Under the pieces are notes generated by a model that saw nothing but the letters and a program-made list of their open reading frames with translations, made no database searches and was not told the origin of the DNA. 63,018 bases of DNA from an uncultured Ruminococcus sp. (lineage in GTDB: Bacteria; Bacillota; Clostridia; Oscillospirales; Acutalibacteraceae), in contig UQCF01000015.1 in NCBI GenBank assembly GCA_900539465.1, positions 1 to 63,018 of the forward strand. The letters are read 5' to 3'. Positions 40,912 through 47,915 of this stretch are shown one piece after another. How positions within the stretch are numbered: the stretch's first letter is position 1; each line of letters begins with the position of its first letter. A program made the position numbers and the translations under genes.

Positions 40912-40940
40912 ATTATATAATACATCGCGTATCTTTTCAA
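40912..40940 (-). promoter_or_regulatory. Promoter of the MBOAT-DHHW unit
   Basis: -35 TTGAAA (40935-40940), 17 bp, -10 TATAAT (40912-40917), minus strand. Confidence 0.75.
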
Positions 40941-40967
40941 GAGCTAAAAACTTTTTTCAAAAAGGAC

Positions 40968-40996
40968 TTGATTTTTATTTTGATTTTTATTATAAT
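40968..40996 (+). promoter_or_regulatory. Promoter of tRNA-Ser
   Basis: -35 TTGATT (40968-40973), 17 bp, -10 TATAAT (40991-40996), about 20 bases before the mature tRNA 5' end. Confidence 0.75.
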
Positions 40997-41016
40997 ATCA
41001 TGCGTTGAGCATATAC

Positions 41017-41108
41017 GGAGAGTTGTCCGAGCTGGTCGAAGGAGCACGATTGGAAATCGTGTAACCGCCTAAAACGGTTCGAGGGTTCGAATCCCTTGCT
41101 CTCCGCCA
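41017..41108 (+). tRNA. tRNA-Ser (anticodon GGA)
   Basis: A class II tRNA with a long variable arm. The acceptor stem GGAGAGT pairs with GCTCTCC (one G-U), discriminator G at 41105, CCA encoded at 41106-41108. Anticodon GGA at 41052-41054 in the loop TTGGAAA; the anticodon stem CGAT / ATCG is intact; the T arm carries GGTTCGAATCC. Reads UCU/UCC codons. Confidence 0.97.
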
Positions 41109-41116
41109 TAAAAAGC

Positions 41117-41154
41117 ACCGCAAAGCCTTATTTATAAAGGTTTTGCGGTTTTTT
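41117..41154 (+). terminator. Terminator of tRNA-Ser
   Basis: Stem ACCGCAAA-GCCTT with AAGG-TTTTGCGGT (41117-41129 with 41137-41149, slight irregularity), followed by a T-run. Confidence 0.8.
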
Positions 41155-41215
41155 CTTTGTTATATAATTTTTCTCATAGATATATCGGAAACTGCCGACA
41201 AATACGGTTTTGTCA

Positions 41216-42181
41216 TTATTTAACTGTCTCGATTTTATAAATACTCCACAAGCTGTCGCCGTCAACTATTTTTATATCCGCAACAATTTTGAGTTTTCTT
41301 CTAAAGCTGTAACCCTCATCATCATTGCCGTATTTATGTTTTGCTTCAATAATATATTTTCCGTCCGCACGCTGTTTAACACTGTCAAGGGTAACAAGAG
41401 GACCTGCTCCGTCTCCTCCGTCGCCGTATACATAATAGTAATTTCCGTCATAATAATAAAGCCAAACATTACCCTTGCTGTTTTTCATAATTACACTGTG
41501 GTCGGGCTTTACGTTAAAAACATTTTTCAATATTTTGTCAACGTATGATGCCTCAACTTCGCAGTAACATATACCTGTTTCAAACAGCTTTTTGGGGTCA
41601 CGTATATAACTGTGGTAGTCATCTTCTTCATTTTCATAATTATTTTTTTCATTATCATTTACAATAGGATCAGGTACATAATAATCTCTCCAGTCATATA
41701 TCTGAGCCATATCGTCTACAAAAGATTCATAGGGAACGGCAAAAATAATATTCAAAGCATAATTGAGCGCTTTGCCGGATGTGCAGTCATAGTCATAAAA
41801 CTTATTAACATAATCTGCCTCTTCCTCATGACCCACTCCCATATCGGTAAGGCCGTATCCGACAATGTATGGCATCATTTTTTCAAAATATTGTTTGTCA
41901 CTGTTTGATAAAGTGACCGATTTCATTGTCTGTGATGTTTTGCTTTCTTGAGTAGAAGCCTCTGTAGATTCTTCTGAATTTTCAGAAGGCTCTGTTTCGC
42001 TTTCATTTGACATATCCTCAAATATCTGACCATCCTGCGCATGAGCCGAGTTTGCACTGTCCTCTTTGCTCTTCTTCTGTTTAGCGGCAAAAACGGTACC
42101 GATTACAAGTGCTATAACCAGTACTACGGTACATGCCGCAATAATAATTTTCTTCTTTTTTTCAATATTAAGTTTTTCCAT
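41216..42181 (-). CDS. Membrane-anchored acidic protein, function unknown
   Basis: 321 residues. A short lysine-rich start, one membrane helix (about 12-32), then a long Ser/Glu/Thr-rich low-complexity linker (40-90) and a globular extracytoplasmic domain (95-321) rich in Asp and Tyr, with Y-Y-Y-D-G-N-Y-Y-Y-V-Y-G-D-G-G-D-G and many acidic patches. No family recognised. The architecture (anchor, disordered spacer, globular domain) is that of a cell-surface sensor or binding protein. Convergent with the tRNA gene. Confidence 0.7.
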   Translation of the reverse strand: MEKLNIEKKKKIIIAACTVVLVIALVIGTVFAAKQKKSKEDSANSAHAQDGQIFEDMSNESETEPSENSEESTEASTQESKTSQTMKSVTLSNSDKQYFEKMMPYIVGYGLTDMGVGHEEEADYVNKFYDYDCTSGKALNYALNIIFAVPYESFVDDMAQIYDWRDYYVPDPIVNDNEKNNYENEEDDYHSYIRDPKKLFETGICYCEVEASYVDKILKNVFNVKPDHSVIMKNSKGNVWLYYYDGNYYYVYGDGGDGAGPLVTLDSVKQRADGKYIIEAKHKYGNDDEGYSFRRKLKIVADIKIVDGDSLWSIYKIETVK

Positions 42182-42249
42182 TTCAATCCCCTACTGTTTA
42201 ATTATAAATTTGAAGTTTAACCAAGCTCAAATTATTTTACATTTTATTT

Positions 42250-42278
42250 ATTATATCGCACGCCATATTTAATTTCAA
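42250..42278 (-). promoter_or_regulatory. Promoter of the membrane-anchored acidic protein gene
   Basis: -35 TTGAAA (42273-42278), 17 bp, -10 TATAAT (42250-42255), minus strand. Confidence 0.7.
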
Positions 42279-42323
42279 CACTGCACAAATTTATTTTTAC
42301 AGATTATTTAATGCATTAAAGCA

Positions 42324-42352
42324 TTGATAAATAAATTATAAAATGATATACT
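42324..42352 (+). promoter_or_regulatory. Promoter of the GNAT gene
   Basis: -35 TTGATA (42324-42329), 17 bp, -10 TATACT (42347-42352); transcription would start about 23 bases before the ATG. Confidence 0.75.
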
Positions 42353-42381
42353 TTTTATAGAAGTCAAAAAGGAGAAGCAAA

Positions 42382-42972
42382 ATGTCAAACGACACTATTG
42401 TTATTCGCCCGGCACAGGTAAACGACGCAAAAAAGCTTTTAGATATATATTCGCCGTATATTTTAAACACTGCCGTTACATTTGAATATGATGTGCCGAG
42501 CACCGAGCAATTTAAAGAAAGAATTTTGAGTATAACTCAAAAATACCCGTATATCCTCGCGCAATGCGGCGATGAAATTCTCGGCTACGCTTATGCGTCG
42601 GAGTTTAAAAGCCGTGCGGCATATTCATGCTCTGCGGAGGTTTCGATATACGTTAAGCAAGAGAGACGGCATATGGGCACCGGTAAAAAGCTTTATACCG
42701 CCCTCGAAAATATTTTGCGTGCGCAAAACATTTGCAACCTTTACGCTTGCATTGCAAGCCCCAAAACGCCGGATAAATACCTTGACAAAAACAGCATAAA
42801 CTTTCACAAAGCTGTCGGCTATTCCACCGTAGGTGAATTTCATAACTGTGCATATAAATTCGGCATATGGTACAATATGGTTTTTATGGAGAAATTTATA
42901 AACAATCATTCCGAAAATCGCGCAGATTTAATCCCGATAACCGAAACAGATATTAACAGTCTTTTAGCATAG
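42382..42972 (+). CDS. GNAT N-acetyltransferase, phosphinothricin acetyltransferase-like
   Basis: 196 residues. Acetyl-CoA-dependent N-acetyltransferase of the Pat/YncA branch: I-R-P-A-Q-V-N-D-A, the Y-S-P-Y-I-L-N-T-A-V-T-F-E-Y segment, E-V-S-I-Y-V strand, and the acetyl-CoA loop E-R-R-H-M-G-T-G-K-K-L (R-x-x-G-x-G with H-M). F-H-K-A-V-G-Y is the typical C-terminal G-F/Y motif. Such enzymes often acetylate methionine sulfoximine or other amino-acid analogues. The last 30 residues are an extra acidic tail. AAAGGAGAAG ribosome site. It lies 60 bases before the SPFH gene with no terminator between. Confidence 0.88.
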   Translation: MSNDTIVIRPAQVNDAKKLLDIYSPYILNTAVTFEYDVPSTEQFKERILSITQKYPYILAQCGDEILGYAYASEFKSRAAYSCSAEVSIYVKQERRHMGTGKKLYTALENILRAQNICNLYACIASPKTPDKYLDKNSINFHKAVGYSTVGEFHNCAYKFGIWYNMVFMEKFINNHSENRADLIPITETDINSLLA

Positions 42973-43032
42973 CAAACAAAGTACAGTGCAAAATCTCTTA
43001 AAACATAAACAACCCGAAAGGAGCAATTTATT

Positions 43033-44331
43033 ATGGGACTTATTAAAGCAGGTGCAGGTGCTCTCGGCGGAACGCTCGCAGATCAATGGAAAGAATTTTT
43101 CTACTGTGAAGCAATGCCAAAAGAGGTGCTTGTTACCAAAGGAAAAAAACAAATCAGCGGACGTTCATCAAACACAAAGGGTAACGATAACATTATCAGC
43201 AACGGCTCGGGCATTGCGGTTGCAGACGGTCAGTGCATGATAATTGTTGAGCAAGGCAAGGTTGTTGAGTTTTGCGCCGAGCCCGGCGAATTTACATATG
43301 ATACTTCGACCGAACCGAGCCTTTTTTCGGGTTCTTTCGGCGAGAGCTTAAAAAATACATTTAAAACAATAGGCAAGCGCTTCACCTACGGCGGTGACAC
43401 AGCCAAAGACCAGCGCATATATTATTTTAATATGAAAGAAATTATCGACAACAAATTCGGTACACCGAACCCCGTGCCTTTCAGAGTTGTTGACAGCAAG
43501 CTCGGTCTTGATATAGATGTTTCTATTCGTTGCTCGGGCGTTTACTCTTATAAAATATCGGATCCTCTGCTTTTCTATACAAACGTATGCGGCAACATCA
43601 GTGACGAATACACGCGCGAAGAAATAGACGGCATGCTCAAAACCGAATTTATCAGCGCGCTTCAGCCGGCTCTCGGCAAGCTTTCGGAGCTTGAGCTTCG
43701 CCCGAACCAGATAGTAACGCACAACACCGACCTTGAAAATGCCATGAACACAGCTCTCTCAGCAAAATGGGGTGAGCTTCGCGGACTTAAGGTTGTAAGC
43801 ATTGCTCTCGGCTCGGTAACTCTCCCGGAAGATGATGCAGAGATGATAAAGCAGGCACAGCGCACAGCTATTATGCGCGACCCTACAATGGCGGCGGCTA
43901 CGCTCGTAGGCGCACAGGCAGACGCAATGAAAGCCGCGGCGTCAAACGAATCCGGCGCAATGAACGGCTTTATGGGCGTCGGCATGGCAATGAACGCCGG
44001 CGGCGGAATGAACGCTCAAAATCTTTTTGCCATGGGTCAGCAGCAGCAAGCGTCTCAGCCTGCGTCCCCGGCTGCTGCGGCAAACTCTTGGAAATGTGCC
44101 TGCGGCGCGACCGTTACAGGAAATTTCTGCCCGGAATGCGGCTCACCCAAACCGGCAGATAACAGCTGGACCTGCTCATGCGGCGCAGTCAACAAGGGCA
44201 ACTTCTGCACAAATTGCGGTGCAAAAAAGCCGTCGGCAGCCCCTGCCGGTTGCCCCGGCTGCGGTTGGACACCCGACGGCGGACAGCCGATGCCGAAATT
44301 CTGCCCGGAATGTGGAACAAAATTGCAATAA
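43033..44331 (+). CDS. SPFH-domain protein with C-terminal zinc ribbons (YdjI-like)
   Basis: 432 residues. N-terminal SPFH (virion core/YdjI-like) domain, about 1-290: M-G-L-I-K-A-G-A-G-A-L-G-G-T-L-A-D-Q-W-K-E-F-F, then V-E-Q-G-K-V-V-E-F-C-A-E-P-G and L-S-A-K-W-G. A glycine/methionine/glutamine-rich stretch (about 300-350) leads to three zinc ribbons (W-K-C-A-C-G...C-P-E-C-G; W-T-C-S-C-G...C-T-N-C-G; C-P-G-C-G...C-P-E-C-G). SPFH proteins form membrane-associated scaffolds; in B. subtilis, YdjI is recruited by YdjG/YdjH and supports PspA (YdjF) in envelope stress. The next two genes match ydjG- and ydjH-like partners. AAAGGAG ribosome site. Confidence 0.9.
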   Translation: MGLIKAGAGALGGTLADQWKEFFYCEAMPKEVLVTKGKKQISGRSSNTKGNDNIISNGSGIAVADGQCMIIVEQGKVVEFCAEPGEFTYDTSTEPSLFSGSFGESLKNTFKTIGKRFTYGGDTAKDQRIYYFNMKEIIDNKFGTPNPVPFRVVDSKLGLDIDVSIRCSGVYSYKISDPLLFYTNVCGNISDEYTREEIDGMLKTEFISALQPALGKLSELELRPNQIVTHNTDLENAMNTALSAKWGELRGLKVVSIALGSVTLPEDDAEMIKQAQRTAIMRDPTMAAATLVGAQADAMKAAASNESGAMNGFMGVGMAMNAGGGMNAQNLFAMGQQQQASQPASPAAAANSWKCACGATVTGNFCPECGSPKPADNSWTCSCGAVNKGNFCTNCGAKKPSAAPAGCPGCGWTPDGGQPMPKFCPECGTKLQ

Positions 44332-44397
44332 TTAAATACCGATTATCGCCATATATCACAAGGCGAATAAGCAATTTGTTTTATGGGAGGAAAAATT

Positions 44398-45492
44398 TTG
44401 AACGTATTACAGGAATACAAATGCCCCTGCTGCGGCGGAGCTATTGAATTTGACAGCAACATTCAAAAAATGAAGTGCCCTTATTGCGACACGGAGTTTG
44501 ATGTAGAGACCCTCAAAAATTATGATGAAAGTCTCAAAAACGACACAGCCGATGATATGAAATGGGAAATCCCGGGCGGTGCCGAATGGCAAAGCGGAGA
44601 GGCGGACGGTTTAAAATCATATGTCTGCAAATCCTGCGGCGGTGAAATTGTCGGCGACGAAAACACGGCGGCAACCTCCTGCCCCTTCTGCGGTAACCCC
44701 GTTGTTATGATGGGTCAGCTTTCAGGTACGCTAAAACCCGATATTATAATTCCGTTTAAGCTTGATAAAAAGGCTGCAAAAGAGGGTCTGCAAAAGCATC
44801 TGACCGGCAAACGGCTTTTACCGAAAGTTTTTAAAGACCAAAACCATATAGACGAAATCAAAGGAGTTTATGTTCCGTTTTGGCTGTTTGATTCGGATGT
44901 TGACGCAAATGTAAGATACCGCGCTACCTCTGTAAGAATGTGGAGCGATGAGGATTACGACTACACAGAAACGAGCTACTATGACGTCCGACGTGCGGGA
45001 AGCGTAGGCTTTGAAAACGTTCCCGTTGACGGCTCAAGCAAAATGCCGGACGATCTTATGGAATCTGTTGAGCCGTTTAACATAGGCGAAGCGGTTGATT
45101 TTCAAACGGCATATCTTGCAGGCTACCTTGCAGATAAATATGATGTGACTGCAGAACAGAGCATTGACAGAGCAAATGAGCGAATTAAGCACTCAACCGA
45201 AGAGGTTTTTGCCTCAACCGTTACAGGTTATGACTCGGTAACACCCGAAAGCTCAAGCATCAATCTCAGCAACGGAAAAGCAAAATACGCGCTTTACCCC
45301 GTTTGGCTTTTGAACACAACGTGGAAAGGCGAAAAATATACCTTTGCAATGAACGGGCAGACGGGTAAATTCGTCGGCAATCTTCCTGTTGATAAATCCG
45401 CCGCGGCAAAATGGTTCGCGGGGATTGCGGTCGGCGCAAGCGCGGTTATGTATGTTATTCCCATAATTCTGCGCCTGCTCGGAATAATGTGA
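44398..45492 (+). CDS. TFIIB-type zinc-ribbon membrane protein (YdjG-like)
   Basis: 364 residues. Two zinc ribbons at the N-terminus (Y-K-C-P-C-C-G-G...C-P-Y-C-D and Y-V-C-K-S-C-G-G...C-P-F-C-G), a soluble region with L-K-P-D-I-I-I-P-F-K and Y-V-P-F-W-L-F-D, and one or two membrane helices at the C-terminus (about 340-362). This matches proteins annotated as TFIIB-type zinc ribbon or primosomal N'-like, whose B. subtilis relative YdjG anchors the SPFH protein YdjI. I take the start as TTG 44398: GGAGG at 44385-44389 lies 8 bases before it, while the ATG at 44383 overlaps that ribosome site. The TPM gene follows after 14 bases. Confidence 0.85.
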   Translation: MNVLQEYKCPCCGGAIEFDSNIQKMKCPYCDTEFDVETLKNYDESLKNDTADDMKWEIPGGAEWQSGEADGLKSYVCKSCGGEIVGDENTAATSCPFCGNPVVMMGQLSGTLKPDIIIPFKLDKKAAKEGLQKHLTGKRLLPKVFKDQNHIDEIKGVYVPFWLFDSDVDANVRYRATSVRMWSDEDYDYTETSYYDVRRAGSVGFENVPVDGSSKMPDDLMESVEPFNIGEAVDFQTAYLAGYLADKYDVTAEQSIDRANERIKHSTEEVFASTVTGYDSVTPESSSINLSNGKAKYALYPVWLLNTTWKGEKYTFAMNGQTGKFVGNLPVDKSAAAKWFAGIAVGASAVMYVIPIILRLLGIM

Positions 45493-45506
45493 GGAGGGAT
45501 TGTGTT

Positions 45507-46343
45507 ATGAATAAAAAAATAATATCGGTTCTGTTCGCATTTATTCTTTGCTTTTGCATGAGCTTGCCTGTCCTTGCCGCCGATAACGGTTTTGCAGGCG
45601 AAAATGACAGAGTGCAGGATTTTTCGGGCGTTATTTCGCAGGAGGACAGAGACAGCCTTAATAATTTATATGATGAAATTGCCGAAAGGCAGTGCGTTGA
45701 CGTTATAATTTGCTTCACCGACTCGCTTGATGGTATGACGATATCGGAATATGCCGAAAATCTTTATGAAGAAAACAACTACGGCTATGGTGAGAACAAA
45801 GACGGCGTAATGCTTCTTGTAAGCTTTGAAGACAGCGACCGGTACATAGCCACAAGAGGCTACGGCATAACGGCGTTTACCAAATCGGGTATTCAATATG
45901 TCGGCAATCAGATAAAGGGCGACCTTTCGGACGGAGACTATGCCGAGGCGGCGGAATATTTTGCACGCCTTTGTGATGAGCTTTTGACGGACGCCAAAAA
46001 CGGCACGCCGTATAATGAATCCTTCGGCGCAATAGACGACGGCGACACGGGAACAGGCTCTGTATTGCCCCCTCCGATGTGGATTTTAATTTCAATCGCC
46101 GTGGGTGTAATTACGGCACTCATTGTTGTGGGTATTATGAAAGGTAAGCTCAAAACCGTTAAAATGCAGGCATCCGCAAACAACTACCTTAAAAACGGAA
46201 GCCTCAACATAACCGACAGCAGTGATATATTCCTTTACAGCAATGTCACCAGAACCGCAAAGCCAAAAAATAACGATAACGACAGCAGTACACACGAATC
46301 CTCTTCCGGCAACACATACGGCGGCGGAGGCGGAAAGTTTTAA
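45507..46343 (+). CDS. TPM-domain protein (YdjH-like)
   Basis: 278 residues from ATG 45507 (GAGGAGGG upstream). Signal peptide 1-25 (ends V-L-A-A). TPM domain (about 32-170): V-Q-D-F-S-G-V-I-S, L-Y-D-E-I-A-E, Y-A-E-N-L-Y-E-E-N-N-Y-G-Y-G-E-N-K-D-G-V-M-L-L-V-S, R-Y-I-A-T-R-G-Y-G. Then a membrane helix (about 190-212), a polar tail and a Gly-rich end (G-G-G-G-G-K-F). TPM proteins occur with SPFH and zinc-ribbon partners; B. subtilis YdjH is such a case. The extracytoplasmic TPM domain may sense or repair envelope damage. Last gene before the terminator. Confidence 0.9.
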   Translation: MNKKIISVLFAFILCFCMSLPVLAADNGFAGENDRVQDFSGVISQEDRDSLNNLYDEIAERQCVDVIICFTDSLDGMTISEYAENLYEENNYGYGENKDGVMLLVSFEDSDRYIATRGYGITAFTKSGIQYVGNQIKGDLSDGDYAEAAEYFARLCDELLTDAKNGTPYNESFGAIDDGDTGTGSVLPPPMWILISIAVGVITALIVVGIMKGKLKTVKMQASANNYLKNGSLNITDSSDIFLYSNVTRTAKPKNNDNDSSTHESSSGNTYGGGGGKF

Positions 46344-46370
46344 CGCTTAATTTATTTTGCACAATAAAAA

Positions 46371-46412
46371 GACCGCTCAATGTTTTTATTTAAACATCGG
46401 GCGGTCGTATTT
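46371..46412 (+). terminator. Terminator of the SPFH/zinc-ribbon/TPM unit
   Basis: 15-bp stem with G-U pairs (46371-46385 with 46392-46406), followed by GTATTTTAT. Also serves the convergent FMN-binding gene poorly. Confidence 0.75.
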
Positions 46413-46417
46413 TATAT

Positions 46418-46873
46418 TTAAGACGCTGAAGCGTTTTGCAGCAGCCAGTTATACATTTTAATAATCTGCTTCATGATGCTTATGGTAAAATCTTTTATAA
46501 AATCTGGCATTTTTTCTTCTGTAAGCTCCGACTTTGACAAAGCCTCATTCACAGCGGCTTTTATCGCATTGCTGCTTTTTGTCGCACCGGTGACAACGTC
46601 AACGTCTGTGCTGTTTGCGCTTATGATTCTGTCAAACATCGCGGTCGCTTTGTTCCAAAAATGCGGCGTTTCGTTTTGTGAGACAACATCTATCGCGGTT
46701 ATTTTGCCGTCGTCTATCGTCACATTCAGCACAACGTTGCTGTATTTTCCGTGTCCGCTGCCCGAGAACGTGCCGCTTCTGTAAATTGCCGAACCGACAA
46801 ACGCCAAAGAAAAAAGCATCACCGCTGTGAGTGCCGACGCCACGGCGGCCTTTAATATCTTTTTAAATTTCAA
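46418..46873 (-). CDS. Membrane-anchored FMN-binding domain protein
   Basis: 151 residues from TTG 46873 (GGAGGTG lies 6 bases before; the GTG inside that ribosome site is rejected as start). A basic N-terminus and one hydrophobic helix (about 8-30) export or anchor it. The remainder is an FMN_bind domain: S-G-H-G-K-Y, V-T-I-D-D-G-K-I-T-A-I-D-V, and D-V-V-T-G-A-T-K-S-S (Thr98), matching the D-x-x-T/S-G-A-T motif that the flavin transferase ApbE modifies with FMN. Such domains carry electrons outside the membrane (RnfG, NqrC, PplA). Its promoter has an iron-box-like palindrome identical in arms to those of the feo genes, so it may be a ferric-reducing electron carrier. Confidence 0.88.
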   Translation of the reverse strand: MKFKKILKAAVASALTAVMLFSLAFVGSAIYRSGTFSGSGHGKYSNVVLNVTIDDGKITAIDVVSQNETPHFWNKATAMFDRIISANSTDVDVVTGATKSSNAIKAAVNEALSKSELTEEKMPDFIKDFTISIMKQIIKMYNWLLQNASAS

Positions 46874-46894
46874 AATTAACACCTCCGCAAAATA

Positions 46895-46946
46895 GTTAGT
46901 CTTTGCTAACCACGAGCAGTATATACCATTTTGGGCTTTGTGTCAA
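46895..46946 (-). promoter_or_regulatory. Promoter and iron-box-like operator of the FMN-binding gene
   Basis: Minus strand: -35 TTGACA (46941-46946), 17 bp, -10 TATACT (46918-46923), then the palindrome GTTAG-N6-CTAAC (46895-46910) over the transcription start. The same palindrome occurs twice at the feoA promoter and, in slightly degenerate form, before feoB. Confidence 0.75.
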
Positions 46947-46977
46947 TAAAAAACGAGAGCATTTTCACACTCCCGTT
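46945..46977 (-). terminator. Terminator of the radical SAM gene
   Basis: Minus strand: 8-bp stem AACGGGAG / CTCTCGTT with one G-U pair (46970-46977 with 46952-46959), then TTTTATTG. Overlaps the stop codon. Confidence 0.75.
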
Positions 46978-47854
46978 ATACCCCCGTCAAATCAAACGGA
47001 GGAATATATTCTTCTTTAGACGATGAAAGCTCCTGAATATAAGCATTTTCAAAGCCGAGAGAAAGCAGTCTGTCCTTGACCGTTTTATATTCCCTTTTTG
47101 ATATGCGCCTGTTTATCGTCGGGTACTCCTCTGCCCTGCCGCACGGGGTGTACTGACTCATGAGGCTTATAACCGTGTCATTTGAAAAATTATCGGCTAT
47201 TAAATCAAGCAACTTTATCGTTTGGCTTATATTGCCCGGCAAAATCAAAAGCCTTATTATAACGCCTTTTTGCATAATGCCGTTTCCATTGTATATGTCG
47301 CAAGGCTGTTGGCGTTTCATCTCTTTGAGCGCTTCAAATGCCTTTTCAAAATAATCCGCCGCTTCGCTGTATTTGAGCGATACCGCGCTGTCGTAATATT
47401 TGAGGTCAGTCAAATAAATATCAACAAGTCCGTCAAGCTGTTTTAGGGTCTGCACCTTTTCATATCCGCCCGTGTTATACACAACGGGTATTGACGGCTT
47501 TGAGGTTTTTAATATATCTGAGATTTTCAAAGCATAGTGCGTGGGATTTACAAGATTTATATTGTTCGCACCCGCATTTTTCAGCTCTTCAAATATTTCG
47601 CACAAACGCCTGTCGCTTATATCTTTACCGAAAAGATTATGGCTTATCTCATAATTTTGGCAATAGACGCATTTTAGGCTGCAGCCCGAAAAGAATATTG
47701 TTCCGCTGCCGTTTTTGCCGCTTATGCACGGCTCCTCCCAATAATGAAGAGCCGCCCTTGCGAGCCTAAAAGTATCATTGCAGCCGCAAAACCCGCGCGA
47801 AACCGAGCGGTCTGCGCCACACTCCCGCGGGCAGGCAGTGCATTTTTTTGACAT
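46976..47854 (-). CDS. Radical SAM protein, PflA-like
   Basis: 292 residues. An N-terminal cysteine cluster C-T-A-C-P-R-E-C-G (6-14) and R-G-F-C-G-C precede the radical SAM site F-S-G-C-S-L-K-C-V-Y-C-Q-N-Y (C-x3-C-x2-C, about 58-66). The layout matches the uncharacterised pyruvate-formate-lyase-activating-like proteins that often stand alone. No glycyl radical enzyme gene is near, so it may activate something else or modify a small molecule or protein. GAAGGTG ribosome site; own terminator. Confidence 0.88.
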   Translation of the reverse strand: MSKKCTACPRECGADRSVSRGFCGCNDTFRLARAALHYWEEPCISGKNGSGTIFFSGCSLKCVYCQNYEISHNLFGKDISDRRLCEIFEELKNAGANNINLVNPTHYALKISDILKTSKPSIPVVYNTGGYEKVQTLKQLDGLVDIYLTDLKYYDSAVSLKYSEAADYFEKAFEALKEMKRQQPCDIYNGNGIMQKGVIIRLLILPGNISQTIKLLDLIADNFSNDTVISLMSQYTPCGRAEEYPTINRRISKREYKTVKDRLLSLGFENAYIQELSSSKEEYIPPFDLTGV

Positions 47855-47866
47855 TTAATTCACCTT

Positions 47867-47904
47867 CAAAAATTGCCGCCGTCTGCATAACACACACGGC
47901 GGCA
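47867..47904 (-). terminator. Terminator of the dockerin-SpoIID gene
   Basis: Minus strand: perfect 9-bp stem TGCCGCCGT / ACGGCGGCA (47896-47904 with 47874-47882), then ATTTTTG. Confidence 0.85.
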
Positions 47905-47915
47905 CAGATTAAATT

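Noticed and set aside
47867..47904. Inverted repeat as one unit of a CRISPR-like array
   Set aside because: It is a single GC-rich hairpin with a T-run, i.e. a terminator; no regularly spaced direct repeats were found anywhere in the window.
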